A stretch of DNA of 64,000 nt from Helichrysum umbraculigerum (GCA_949592205.1 CATIUR010000001.1:41185001-41249000); one strand, 5' to 3'. Positions 1 to 11,322 are shown, numbered from the stretch's first letter. Notes: a model not told the origin generated them from the sequence alone. Numbers and translations are program-made.

Positions 1-254
1 AAGATGTTTCTATGAAGAGTTTTGTCATCAGAGCTCTGGCATTTGCATATTCGAAACTTATCTCTGATTTTGCAAAATTTTGTTTGTAGTTTGATAAGTA
101 GCAAGCCTGCAATTTCATTAGAGATAACCATACTTGATAAAAATAAACTAAGATATTAAAAATGACAGAATAATTAAAGATAAGCTTGGGGTGCCTCCTA
201 AGAGCGCTTGTTTTACGAGTCTCTAGCTTGACTCTTTGTACCTTTCTTGAAGAC
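1..254 (-). other. 3' untranslated flank of the minus-strand Athila pol fragment
   Basis: Lies downstream (minus strand) of the pol stop codon. I see no convincing coding potential, LTR end or polypurine tract. The window edge cuts it, so the 3' LTR that should follow is not visible. Confidence 0.4.
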
Positions 255-2028
255 TCATGGAGGTTCAAAGATAATGACATCCTCCCTGATGAAGAAGTCT
301 TCAATGTAATGCTTTTAGCGGTGACCGTTTACCTTAAAACTTCCTTCTGGAGCTTCGAGTTCGACTGCACCGTAAGGAAATACCTTTGAAATAGTGAACG
401 GTCCGCTCCACCTGCTCTTGAATTTTCCAGATAATTTCTTGAATCGTGAATTGAAGAGCAGCACCTTGTCTTCTGGTCTAAACCAGGATGGCTTCAGTTT
501 AGCGTCGTGGATCCTCTTGGTTCTTTCTTTAAAGTTCAGCGAACTGTCGTACTCTTGATCCCTTAGTTCTGCTAGCTCATTTAACTGCATTTTTCAATGT
601 TCTCCAGCTGCTGAAATATCCAAGTTGCAGTGTTTTAATGCTCAGTACGCCCTCTATTCCAATTCAATCGGAAGGTGACATGCCTTGCCGTAGACTAGCC
701 GATACGGTGTGGTTCCTAATGGTGTTTTGTAGGCAGTTCTGAATGCCTACAACGCATCGTCTAATTTTTTAGCCCACTTTTGCCCATGATTTCCGACAGT
801 CCGTTCCAGTATCCTTTTCAAAGCTCGATTTGTCACTTCGGCTTGCCCATTTGTTTAGGGGTGATAAGCCGTCGAAGTCTTGTGAGTAACACCATACTGC
901 TGTAGCACCTTCATGAATTGAGTATTGCAGGAATGAGTGCCACGGTCACTGATTATAGCTTTTGGAGTTCCAAATCGACTGAATAGTTTTTTGAGGAACT
1001 GGGTTACTACCTTGGCATCATTGGTTGGAAGAGCTTGAGCTTCGGCCCACTTGGAGACGTAGTCAATCGCAACTAAGATGTACTCTTTGCCGTTAGATTT
1101 AGGGAATGGTCCCATGAAATCTAATCCCTAAATATCGAAGATTTCCATAGCCTGGATATTTGTAAGTGGCATTTCGTTCCGGGCTGAGATATTGCCTTGT
1201 CTTTGACAGATATCACAGCGCTTCACCAGGTCGTAAGCGTCTCGAAATATGGTTGGCCAATAAAAGCTGGCATCGTATACTCTTCTTGCTGTCATGTTGG
1301 TACCATGGTGTCCTCCAGTAGGTCCGTGGTGGCTCTGGTGTAGAATTTGTTCTGCCTCTTTCCCATCGATGCATTTTCGAATGATCTGATCTGGGCAAAC
1401 CTTAAAGAGATAAGGATCGCTCCCGTAATAGTTCTTTATATCCCGGAAGAATTTTCGTTTCTGAGAAGTTGGCATCCCTTTTGGCACTATTTTTCCTACC
1501 AGATAGTTGGCGAAGTTGGCATACCAAGGGTTATGTGTGAATTGTGATCCCATTTGGTATCCTTCGACGGTCATGAGTTGTTCTTCGGGGAACTGGTCTT
1601 GAATGTCTTTTTCGTGCAACTTCTCCATAGATGGATTTTCCAATCGGCTAAGATGATCTGCCGTGACGTTTTCTGCTCCTTTCTTGTCTTTAATCTTGAT
1701 ATCAAATTCTTGTAGGAGTATAATCCATTGTAGAATACGGGGTTTAGCATCTTGCTTCTTGAAAAGGTATTTCAAAGCTGAGTGATCTGTATAGATAATA
1801 GTTTTGGACAGGATTAAATAAGAACGAAATTTATCAAAAGCAAATACTACCGCACGCAGCTCCTTCTCCGTGGTTGTGTAGTTCTCTTGAGCATCAGTGA
1901 GCGTCTTGCTGGCGTAGTAGATTGGTTGAAAGTGTTTCTCATTTTGCTGTCCCAGTACGACTCCTAATGCGAAATCACTGACGTCGCACATGATTTCAAA
2001 TGGAAGACTCCAGTCTGGAACCAACAAC
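255..2028 (-). pseudogene. Athila-type Ty3/gypsy pol fragment (RNase H and integrase), decayed
   Basis: The 3' half of a retrotransposon polyprotein. From its upstream end (about 2028) it shows an RNase H segment (IMCDVSDFALGVVLGQ, TDHSALKYLF), the HHCC zinc-binding domain of integrase (HHGPTGGHHG ... CDICQR, about 1340-1180), the integrase core (AIDYVSKWAEA, ISDRGTH) and the integrase C-terminus with an FKVNGHR motif near 320. The wording is typical of the Athila clade. One frame can be followed to a TGA at 255-257. It is broken by many nonsense codons, for example at 1128-1130 (Trp codon position), 855-857 and 315-317. Most fit C-to-T or G-to-A changes, the pattern expected of old methylated repeats. 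The upstream gag, protease and RT are missing, cut off at the junction with the next element near 2029. Not functional. Confidence 0.9.
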
Positions 2029-2726
2029 TCAACGTACATAGCATACAATTAGTACATACCTAGATAAAATTCGATAGATTTAGGTGTTAAGAAAGGTCAG
2101 ATATATAATTGCAGTTTGTTACCTTATGCATACACCCAGGATATATCATCCGTAGAGGTCGCTTACTTCTTATAGGACAAGTGAGGGGGGGGGGGGGGGG
2201 GTTTAAACAACCTGTTTATGATCATAATCACGATAACCTAGGATTCAGTGACATATGATTTTAGGCTTTTAGACTAAAACGTAGGGTCCTAGAGTTTACA
2301 CCGACTGTCCGTATGATGATTTGCCCAAGGTAGTCTCCAATCATCTTTATAATGAATATCATCCAGAAACCCTAATTATCGAAGTTTCAGCAATCACGCT
2401 TTACCTGTTGCCTACTCTCTATCTTATTTTCTTGTTTTATTTAGTATTAGATAAACCAACCAAAACCTACCTACTTTTATAAAACCCATCCTATCAGAAA
2501 GCTCGTTTATGGTAAGTCCCTTTTAGTTCCATTTGCTCCGATTTTAAGCACGACACTCGAGTTATACTTACTGCTTACTCCCCAAAAGTAGGTAGTACTT
2601 ATAGTTTGAGCCCCAGCTCATATAAATTTAAAACCTAACATGTTCACGTGTTGCGTCGTTGTTTGCAGGACCGTTGTGCCCACCTTAAAACGACCGCAAC
2701 AGAGTCAGCACTCTGACGACACAACA
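2029..2726 (+). repeat. 5' LTR of the outer Athila, 5'-truncated remnant
   Basis: Matches the last ~690 bp of the 3' LTR pieces (37024-37143, 47738-48038, 58672-58937) nearly base for base and ends in CA at 2726, six bases before the PBS. The first ~1.8 kb of the LTR, including the TATA box seen at 35870, is absent. Homology to the 3' LTR begins abruptly at about 2029, next to the minus-strand pol fragment, so the junction is probably a deletion. A run of 17 G at 2185-2201 is only six G long in the 3' copy. Confidence 0.85.
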
Positions 2727-2732
2727 GGTTTT

Positions 2733-2753
2733 TGACGCCGCTGCCGGGGATCG
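2733..2753 (+). other. Primer-binding site, tRNA-Asp type (outer Athila)
   Basis: TGACGCCGCTGCCGGGGATC lies 6 bp after the LTR end. It is complementary to the 3' end of plant tRNA-Asp(GUC) with about two mismatches (family form TGGCGCCGTTGCCGGGGA). This is the primer type used by Athila and related gypsy elements and marks the start of the internal domain. Confidence 0.85.
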
Positions 2754-2907
2754 GTTGAGCATAGTGAACTTTAAGTTACCGTAGATAGTTGACTTTTAGG
2801 AGACCCTTCCTTGAGATTTTCATTACTTTAGGAAGTTAATTGCTTTAGTAGTTAGTTAAATTTAAAAACCCTAAAAACCCTAATTCTCCTTCAGTCTTAT
2901 TTCTCCC
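2754..2907 (+). other. Leader between PBS and ORF-X
   Basis: Untranslated leader of the outer Athila. No motif recognised beyond A/T-rich sequence with repeated AAAACCCTAA-type words. Confidence 0.4.
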
Positions 2908-3706
2908 ATGGATGAGATAACGTTCATGGACGATGCGTAATTCTTTGTTTCTTCCGACAAAGTGGTCTGTGTTAACCAAGAAGTTGAGAATGACAAATAT
3001 TCATCCTTAGACCTAGGTTTTGATACATTTCAGCAGAAGATTCCACCTTCTGTCACTATTAAATTAAGTGGTCAACCCACATTTGACCCTGATATTTTAT
3101 CAATCTTATCTAAGTACCCACATTATGTTAGACCTGCCACCCTACCAGAAGACATTCCTTTTGGCATCGAAGTATTCTTCTACCCACCAATGCCTTGGAT
3201 GGATTTGAATGAAAAACTTCATTGCTTAGATGAATACTTTAGGTATGATCTTCCGGATATATTGCGAGCCTACCCCATTACTCTTATCCAAGGTGTAGCA
3301 GTGGATGAGCGTCTGTAGTATCTGGAGGATCCTGAATTAGAAACACCAACCCCATTGAACATTGAATCAAGTAATAAACACCACTTAGGAAACTTTCAGA
3401 AGCCCAATAGGAGAATAGATATTTGTGCTGATTTTCTTAGAAACCTTAAGATATCTGACTTCCCCTTTTCAACTGAGCAGAGAAAGACCTTTGTAGTAAT
3501 TGATAGGATAATAACATGCTTACGTGCTAATTATGATAAAAAAATGAGTTATCGCTAAAATCAGAGTTAGACCTACTAATGGATCTACTAGCTAGCACCG
3601 AGTATCCATCCGTTTCACAGATTAGGATTAATCGTTATGTTGTTGCCCTGATTAACGAGCTCGAATTTTGGATTGAAAGAGCCCCTATCACATATACTTT
3701 GATTCC
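2908..3706 (+). pseudogene. ORF-X, first part: unknown retroelement protein, N-terminal domain
   Basis: Starts at ATG 2908 in the gag position of the outer Athila. I do not recognise the family: there is no zinc knuckle and no protease motif. Visible segments include YPHYVRPATLPEDIPFG and a domain beginning near 3415 with FPFSTEQRKTF, followed by predicted helices. That domain resembles a second one in the other half (FPFTEQQRIYI, about 5818), so the protein seems to contain two related domains of about 120 aa. Breaks: TAA at 2938-2940, TAG at 3316-3318, and a frameshift at the A7 run at 3537-3543. After it the other frame stays open up to the solo LTR at 3707. The frame then continues beyond the LTR at 5659 with only one TSD copy counted. 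It could be a highly diverged gag or an acquired gene. Confidence 0.6.
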
Positions 3707-5653
3707 GGATGTCGTGTGAATAGAGTTTCAAAATAATAAGTTTTAATAAATTGGAAATACTAAATTAACTATCATACAAGCCAGGCAAGAATACCCGTTC
3801 ATATAATATAGCTTTAAAGTAAGTCCGAGTCGAACACTGGAAATGGTGGTTATTAAAAATATGGAATTAATAGTTTAATTAATAAAAAGTAAATATACAA
3901 ATAAAGCAATAAATAGGGGGATACGTTTTAGTTCCGTACGAACGTATTTTAGAATACTAATGATAACCAATTCAACATAGAAAATAATTAACTAAGGGTT
4001 GTAAACAAATTAGAGATAAATATATATTTACTTAGACTTATTTTCCTTAGATTCATATTCCCGGGTATGTTTATTTATTAGTTGGTTGATTTTATGTTGA
4101 AATATAAATGTAGATATATCCCTTGGTCCGGCTCAATATCCTATAAAAATTAAGAACGAGGCCAACAATTACCAGGTATGTTCTTAATATTTATTCTATT
4201 AAGTTCTTCGACGTATATTAAGGTTAACTAACTTCGAGGTCTCGAATATTATTATCTAATCAATTATAGTTTAATCCAGTAATAATTATAACCTATCACC
4301 AAGTTCTCGTTTATTTAAGTTATAATTAAAACATAAACCTAAATTATTAATCAATATCATGCGAAAGTTTTCTCGTCATGAATATCATAATCATATAATT
4401 AATATAGATATAACCTTAATAACATTCATAAAATCAAAACAACATAAACATATATTTAAATCATTATCAAAGTATTTTAATGTAAGCAAATACAATAAAT
4501 ATTTAGTTCATAATTAAGTTACACATAATCATAATCAATATCTAATAATAAAACACATTCAAAATTAAATAAAGAATAAGATACGCAAACTAAATCGCGA
4601 ACCACGCTCCGAACACTTGATCGTAGACAAACCCTTGCGTTCCCGCGCCTCTAAATCATTCCTAAAACCCCTAGAAAATGTTTCTAGTTGAATTTGGGGT
4701 AATAATTCATATTTTACGAATTATTATGGTTATTGGTGTATTTTTCATAGCTGGGTATTGGCCTCTATTTATAATATTGCTGGGTGAGGTCCCAACCGGC
4801 GGTTGAATTACTCAACCGGTGGTTGAATGTTTATTTCGTCCGCTCCAAGAAAGGATTCCACCAACTCATTCATGTTACAAGCTTCTCGATCCTTCTGGCT
4901 TCCATCGCTGACCTGGACTGCTAATCTTCTTTTGACCTTGAGCTACTTTTTGGCCCAACTCCTTATATTTGTACCAACCCATTTTAATTACTTTGACCAA
5001 TTTAATTAAACAAAGACCCAATCAGCTTAGCTAGGCCCAACTTGTTGCTTGCTACCTCATGACTGTACTCTGCTTCCTTCAATTGCCATGTTCATCTGAT
5101 CTCGTTTCTTCCTACTAGACATAATTTTTTCATCATCATTATTTTATTTAATTACTATTAACTTAATTATTATTATTTACTTAACTTATTATTAATATTA
5201 CTATTATTATTACTTTCTACGTAACGTATTTATTATTATATTTACTAATATATTATTAGTTACTTTATTATTATAACTAGTAACATTATTATTATAATAC
5301 CATTATTATTTAGCCCAGATAGTTATTTGATCCAACTCATAAACTACAATAAATCTTCAATCTAATTATTTTTCGCGCAATCTATTTAACTTTTCGAACT
5401 CAAATATTCGCGAATTTTATTTATTTTTATCACTCTTTTAACCACTTTGTCCCAACTATATTTAGGTCCAATTAACCTTTATACAAAAATTACTTTATTT
5501 AAATTATTTTCGTTCCTTTTCTAATTTAAACTCCATTTCTACCTAATTTATAAATATGAACGAAATAAATATTTTTATCAAGTAATTGTAATAGAAGTAT
5601 ATAGAAATAGGGGTAAAATAGTATATAAATATAGTACTTATTTGATGTTATCA
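3707..5653 (-). repeat. Solo LTR, Athila-b-like family
   Basis: A complete but diverged LTR in reverse orientation. It is flanked by perfect 5-bp TSDs ATTCC (3702-3706 and 5654-5658), with no internal domain. On the minus strand it starts TGATAACATC and ends ...CATCC (last base mutated from A). Long stretches, for example 5340-5530, are the reverse complement of the Athila-b LTR at 48039-50136. It contains a TATA box (minus-strand TATAAATAG, 4764-4773) just downstream of two copies of the palindromic word CAACCGCCGGTTG or a variant (4795-4830), as in the Athila-b LTR. Solo LTRs arise by recombination between the two LTRs of a full element. The insertion splits ORF-X without loss of sequence. 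Confidence 0.92.
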
Positions 5654-5658
5654 ATTCC

Positions 5659-6208
5659 ATGCGTTAAACTTTTCTTTGTTCATCCTGCTACTTATCTGAT
5701 TAATAAACTGAGATCAATTTTCCCTGATTCTACTGAGGAAGCCATGGATTTTGCTTTCTTTCAAAAGAGAAAAGAAATCCATGTCAAGCTTTCTCAGTTG
5801 TTACTAACATCTAAATTCCCTTTCACTGAGCAACAAAGGATTTATATCAGAGAGATTTCACAAGTAGTTCATTCTACTACTGGAAACCCTGATTCAGAAG
5901 AAGAAAAGGAATTTCAGCATGTCATTGGAGAATTGCTCTTTGATCTATGTTATATAGATACAGGATTCAGGGATGATATTTCAAATCCGAGGAAGGTAAG
6001 ACGAGCATTTAACCAATTCATTGATGCGTTACTAGCATCAAGGCAAGAAGAGAAAGAATTCTTACGAGAATTTGAGCGTTATTATATAAATCCTGCTGAC
6101 CTAATTCATAGTATCATTAAAGCGCTTCAAGGTACGTGCGTTCTTCGCCACACTTTCTCGCATGTTTCAGGCTTATCTGAAAGTGCCGTCACAAGCACTC
6201 ACAGATAA
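5659..6208 (+). pseudogene. ORF-X, second part: C-terminal domain
   Basis: Continues ORF-X after the solo LTR in the same frame. It encodes a mostly helical, charged region. The segment around FPFTEQQRIYI and the following ELLFDLCYIDTGF parallels FPFSTEQRKTF and the ELDLLMDLLAS stretch of the first half, which suggests an internal duplication. No catalytic motif is seen. A splice-donor-like CAAG|GTACGT lies at 6131/6132, just before the protein reading loses its charged character, so the last ~25 codons may be intronic. The open frame ends at 6206-6208. Family unknown. Confidence 0.55.
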
Positions 6209-6840
6209 ATGGTGATGGTCTAATGTAAATAGGTTTGAATATTTTGTTAATTAGGACAAAAATAATTTTAATTAGATTTTATTTTAATTTACTTTTATAA
6301 AAACAAAGAAAACGTTCTTTAAAGTTTAAACGCGTAAGTTTTTAAACGAATTTTCATAAACATTCCAAACGTTTCAAAATTTGACAAAGTATTATTTTAA
6401 ATTTTGAAAAATTTATTTGGATTGGTTTTAATTTTGAAGAACACAAAAAGATTTAATAAATAGTATTTAAAAACGCAAATGTTTTCGCACGCGAATTAAT
6501 GTTACGTTTTTAATAAACGAATTTAAAAATGAAAGTCTCGTATGTACCTTGGAAAATTTTCATAAAAATATTTTAACTTTAAAAACCCAAGTATACGTTT
6601 CGTTTCGTTCGCATTTAAATTAAATGTACACTTTAAAAGTGTATATAGCAAAAGAAGCTTCCACCACCAAACACAAAAAGTAAAAAGTAACTTTTTCCCT
6701 TCCTCTTCCTTCTCCCAAAACCGTAGCTTCCTTCACCATCACCATTCCTCCATTTTTCCATCATTTTTCTTGAAATCAAGCTTCAAATCTTTCATCTTTT
6801 CATCTCTTTTGCATCTAGATCATCTTTACATCAAGATAAA
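6209..6840 (+). promoter_or_regulatory. Putative internal promoter and leader of the ATHILA ORF-1-like gene
   Basis: A non-coding A/T-rich stretch ends in a TATA box (GTATATAGC, core 6642-6648). About 25-30 bp downstream comes CCACCACCAAACAC, then a C/T-rich leader (6690-6835) like those following the TATA boxes of the LTRs in this window. The leader ends at AAG|GTATGA (6840/6841), a good splice donor. This is promoter-like architecture inside the internal domain of a retroelement; function is inferred only. Confidence 0.45.
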
Positions 6841-7727
6841 GGTATGATTGTAACCCAAAATCATTATTTTGAATATTTTTATAAAGTTAGGGTTTATGCT
6901 TGAATCTTTGATTTTGATCATCAAGTTTCATGCTTTTTGCTTGAAAAGTGTTGTATTCTTGATTGGTAACATGTTTTTGAAAGTAATTTGATGAATCCAT
7001 GCTTAAATTTGATGTTTTGATTTTGAGTGCTGACTTTTTGCAAGGGTTTATGCATTATTTGACTTTTTGATGATTATTTGCTAATGTGTGACTTTTCGGT
7101 GATTTATTTGCGCTTAAAATGATTAGTTTACATGAGTAATTGATTGTTAAGGTTTTAGAGGGTTGATTAATTGCATGTTTATGAATTAAAGTAAGCTTTT
7201 TATGCAAGATTATTTAAAAACCATTACTTTAATTAAAATCATTATCTTTTAAATGGTATTTATTTAAACCTGGTGTAATTTGCTTCATGAAAATGCAATT
7301 AATATATTTAAAGTAGCACTACTTTAATCAATAAAGTTAGTGAGATTTCAAATTAATCAACTTCTAATTAAAGTCTTATGCTTTGCCAAAATGATGGATA
7401 ATAAATGAAATTGCTTTGCTTACTTATTTTAAATCAAAGTAAGGTAATTATATGATTTATAATCATGATGCTTGCTTGATTATTTGATTACTTAGCATGT
7501 TTAGAAATATTCATCTCTATGTAAGCTTAGAAAATAGGAAAATTGCGGTTTTATTTATTTGGTTGGATTGCGAATTGTTGATTGTGGTTTTAGGAGAAAT
7601 CATAGAAAAATAATGGGATAATTGCAAAATCTAAAGCCTACATTTCGAACTTTTAAAGATTCAGGATAACTATTAGCTAATCCTATTTATTTTGATATGA
7701 CTTGTTTCCTTGTTTTTCTTAAACAGA
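6841..7727 (+). other. Putative leader intron ahead of the ATHILA ORF-1-like gene
   Basis: The 887-bp stretch starts GTATGA and ends in a T-rich tract plus AAACAG directly before the ATG at 7728. It is T-rich and has no long open frame except the one running into the gene. The arrangement (intron ending exactly at the start codon) would let the downstream ORF be expressed from a spliced mRNA, as retroviral env genes are. Confidence 0.5.
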
Positions 7728-9328
7728 TGGACCCGATTTCACCCACGCTTGCTTATTTAGCCACGACTACATCAAGCAAGGCTTTGATCCGAAAGTGGTT
7801 GAAAAGAACATTTGGGATTGATAGGTACATAGTTTGGGAAGACATGGAGAAACTAAGGATTGAAGATAGGTTGAGGAGGTTGATAGGCTATGAGGTTCAG
7901 GGACAGGAGTTCAGCGCCTGGATTCAGCTCTTTAGCATTCATTAGCCCATATATCCCGAGGTTGTTATTGAGTTCTTGATGACTTTCGTGCTCAACCCAA
8001 AGTTAGAGATTGGTGATGACAAGAGGATAACACTTAGCTACCGAGGGAAGAGCCAGAGTATATCCATTTCAGGCTTAGCTAGGCACTTGGGATTGTATTC
8101 AGCGGAGCAGATTAGCTCAGATTTTTTTCTACATGGTCATCAGACGATTCCTCATCATCCCAAGAGGAACCATAGGATCATTTGGAGTAACCTGACTGGC
8201 ACTCATTATACTTGTGGTGCCAAGTCCTCGGCTCTGATTCTGCCTCAGTTACGTCTCTTACATAAGCTTATTGTGCCATCTATTATTGGAAAAAAGGAGA
8301 CCGGGCCGATAAATGGGGATGAGTTGCATATCATTGATGCTATCATGAGCCGCCAGAATATTAATGTGGCATGCATTATTGCTGAGAGGATGGTAAAGGA
8401 GAAGAACTTGGACCTGACGAAGCATGTGTTTATGGGAGCCTGTATTACTAGATTGTTGAGAGGGATGCGACTCTTGAAAAAGAGTCATGTGGCCGAGTAT
8501 AAAGTGTCTTCCACTTCATTACCTTGTGAATTGGATTACTGCAAGCAGATCCAGCTGATTACTGAGGATTCTGAGAGGCAGTGTTACTGGAAGGACACTG
8601 AGGAGCTTATCCTAGGATGTTTCATGACCAGGAAGAGGGTTAGAGAGGAGGACGCAGAGACTCCTATTGTTGATAGAGTGGATAGAGTACCAGCTGTGCC
8701 GAGGAGTACCAGGATACCAGTCAGGGATGCTGGGGTTGGGACATTAGGTCCCTGAGCTCAGATACCTCATACGAATCCAGTCACTCCCATGACCCAGTAC
8801 TTCACTTTGCACGCGTTGGCTGTCAACAACACGCATCAGGCACTTATAACTAGGGCTTTAGGTATTCCAGCTCCCGAGTCGCTCCTGTACGAGTATGTGC
8901 CACTACCATCACCTACTACCATACTACCATCCACTACCATACCACCATCCACTACCATACCACCATACACTACCCACATACCACCTACTACTACCTTTCG
9001 ACCCACACAGTCGGTTGAGCACTGTTTATCAGTTGATGATGCATTTCCACGTCCCACTACATCAGCTCGTAGAGCCCGTTTTTCTCAGCAGTCCGCAGGA
9101 GGAGAGGCTACTGGTTCTTACCGACCAGATGTTGTTCATTTGGGCACTGATCCTTTCACATTATCAGAGTTTGCAGGATTGTTGGCATTGGACCCTATTC
9201 CATCTGATGATGTTCCTACAGAAGATATGCTCCGACAGATATACAGAGCCAAGATGGAGCATGAGGGGATGACTTTCGAGGATTTTCGACAGTTAGCTTT
9301 AGAGGATCCGATGAAGCTCCCTGCCTGC
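7728..9328 (+). pseudogene. ATHILA ORF-1-like protein (env-position gene), main part
   Basis: Starts MDPISPTLAYLATTT directly after an AG splice acceptor. The region from about 7950 to 8600 (EVVIEFLMTF, ITLSYRGKSQSISISGLARHLGLYS, KSSALILPQLRLLHKLI) resembles the ATHILA ORF-1 family of Athila retrotransposons, whose function is unknown. A basic patch (MTRKRVREED) and a Pro/Thr-rich tract with TTIPPSTT repeats (about 8905-8995) follow. I see no signal peptide or clear membrane segment, so calling it an envelope protein is not supported. In-frame stops at 7943-7945 (TAG) and 8753-8755 (TGA) look like single C-to-T changes. The frame is cut by an LTR element at 9329 and resumes at 31852. TSD CCTGC occupies 9324-9328. 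Uninterrupted, the gene would be about 584 codons. Confidence 0.75.
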
Positions 9329-11307
9329 TGTAACATCCGTAAATCGGACCTAGTTGTTTTATATTATTTTGTGATTTTAAAATAATATTAACGTGTTTGG
9401 AAATAATATTGTCGAATTTATTGAAATTAATTAGGAAATAAGTTTCAGGACTTATTGTGGTTATTAAAATATTAAGTGATTTAAATTAATAAAGTTGTCG
9501 GTAAAATAAAAGTTTGGACTCGCAAATGGTTTTCGGGTTCCAGACAATAGGTTGAGAAGGGGTATTAAATTATACCCGTATAATTGAAGGTCGGTTGTGG
9601 GAGCCGACCTATTTTCTTATTTATTTGGTTTCCCTCTTTCATCTCTTAAAAGTTTAAAGAAACACATCAAAACCAAAATTTAAAACCCTGAGATCATAAC
9701 TAAATTGAAATCTAAATTCGGAGCTGTGATTGAGCTACATATCATCTTGATCATCATCAAATTGCTTCATGATTGTAAGTTGATATTATAATTGATTTTA
9801 CCCAAATTAGGTTTATTGATGATTTGTGAGAATTGGAGGATAAAAACATGTTATAACTATTTCATGATGATTATATGAAGTTAATTGATATATAAAACTC
9901 GTTTACATAGTCGAATTTGGTGATTTTGATTGAATTAATAAGCTGGAAACGAGGAACAGGAAGAACAGAGGTGAACTTTGGCCCGTGGCCGGCGGTCAAG
10001 CCGTTTGGCCGGCGGTCGAGGGCCTGCTTGGGCCGGTGTTCACAAATGTGCTTTAACAGGCGGTCAAAACCTTTAGCCGGCGGCTAAATGGCCCCGAGGC
10101 AGAAAATGACATTTTCGTTATAAACCTTATTTCAAACGATCTTTTCGTGTTTTAGCGGTGACTAGTGAGTGAAGTGATATAATAAATATTGTAACTGGAT
10201 AGTATAATTGTTTGATGCTACAATTTGAGATACTGTGATATGTTATATAATTATAACATGAGTTTGTTATTGAGATAAGTTGTAATATAATTGCGATGAC
10301 ATAAGTGTTAATTATGATGATTGATATTATATATTGTGTATTGAGATAAGGTGATATGTAATATGATTATAATATGTGTTGATTATTATAACGAGTTCGT
10401 TGTTGATACCAAGTTACTGACTTGTGTATTTTGTTGTGATTCTCAGATGGAGAGAAGGCTCAGTAATATTAGACTTCTGAGCTTGCTGTTGAGGTATTGG
10501 TGAGTGGACTCGTACTCTCAGTGTGATTTAGTTGTAACATAATTGGTTACAACAGGTGAACATAGTGATATAGTGATTGTGATTGTGATTGTTGAACTGT
10601 TGAATTGTGAAATACATGTGTAATAAGTGATGTGTCGCCTTCGGGCATTCTGTGATTCGGAGGTCAACAATTGTTGGACTGGGTTGCTACAGGTTAGCCA
10701 ACATAGGAATTGTGAACATGTGTTGTGAATGGAGCTTATGTTGGTTAAAGGTAGCAGACAGTTATTGGTAATACCACTGTATTGGCCTGCAGTTGGTTGT
10801 AAGTGTCGCTTGGTGCACCTCCCGGGTCTGAGCGGTGTCACAAGGACCACCGATCCTCTTGGTGATGTTGTGTCAGGTGATGTTGTGTCAGGTGATGTTG
10901 TGTCAAGTGATATTGTGTCCAGTAATATTGTGTCAAGTGATATTGTGACAAGTGATGTCGTGTCAGTGTTAAGTGATATTTGGTGATAATCAGTATTGTT
11001 ATGCTGAATTGTATTGATAGTGACAGGTTGACTCACTTAGCTTCGTGCTAATCCCACCATTTACTCCTTGCAGGTTTGAGATGATTGGACTGGACTGAAG
11101 AATGTTTGACTAGGCAGTGCTACTCTGATATCTGATTTTATAAATCAGTGTTGTTATTGTTTTATATAACACCCAGTTTGTTAAATTAAGTTTTAAATTA
11201 GTTGGATTATTATGATTACTAAATGATGTGAATTATAAATGTTTTAATTTGGACAGACGCTTCCGATATATTGTATTTAAATGACTATAATACTAATGGG
11301 TGTTTTA
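9329..11307 (+). repeat. 5' LTR of the non-autonomous element
   Basis: 1979 bp, starting TGTAACATCC and ending GGGTGTTTTA (the end differs from the usual CA). It contains four copies of a GCCGGCGGTC-type word at 9985-10090 followed by a TATA-like TTATAAAC near 10122, a tandem 15-mer array at 10858-10985, and a donor-like GATTGTAAGTTG near 9775. The matching 3' LTR is at 15718-15998 plus 30155-31846. Confidence 0.9.
10858..10985 (+). repeat. Tandem 15-bp repeat in the LTR (GGTGATGTTGTGTCA units)
   Basis: About eight head-to-tail units of GGTGATGTTGTGTCA with small changes. The array recurs in the 3' LTR at 31398-31525, so it predates the insertion. On the minus strand it produces a repetitive DTTSP reading frame, which I regard as an artefact of the repeat. 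Confidence 0.85.
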
Positions 11308-11310
11308 AGT

Positions 11311-11322
11311 TGGGATCAGAGC
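11311..11322 (+). other. Primer-binding site, initiator-Met type (non-autonomous element)
   Basis: TGGGATCAGAGC lies 3 bp after the 5' LTR. It matches the tRNA-iMet PBS consensus TGGTATCAGAGC with one mismatch. Confidence 0.8.

Noticed and set aside
2733..2753. Possible tRNA-Asp gene fragment (also at 50143-50160)
   Set aside because: Only the complement of the tRNA 3' end is present, directly after an LTR end. This is a primer-binding site, not a tRNA gene.
6132..7727. Splicing of ORF-X (donor 6131/6132) directly to the ATHILA ORF-1-like gene at 7728
   Set aside because: The join would put the second gene out of frame and reach a stop after about 30 codons.
10518..11036. 172-codon minus-strand ORF in the non-autonomous LTR, repeated at 31063-31575 with 170 codons
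   Set aside because: It is a chance reading of the 15-bp tandem repeat and flanking low-complexity LTR. Both copies exist only because the LTR is duplicated. There are no domain-like features.
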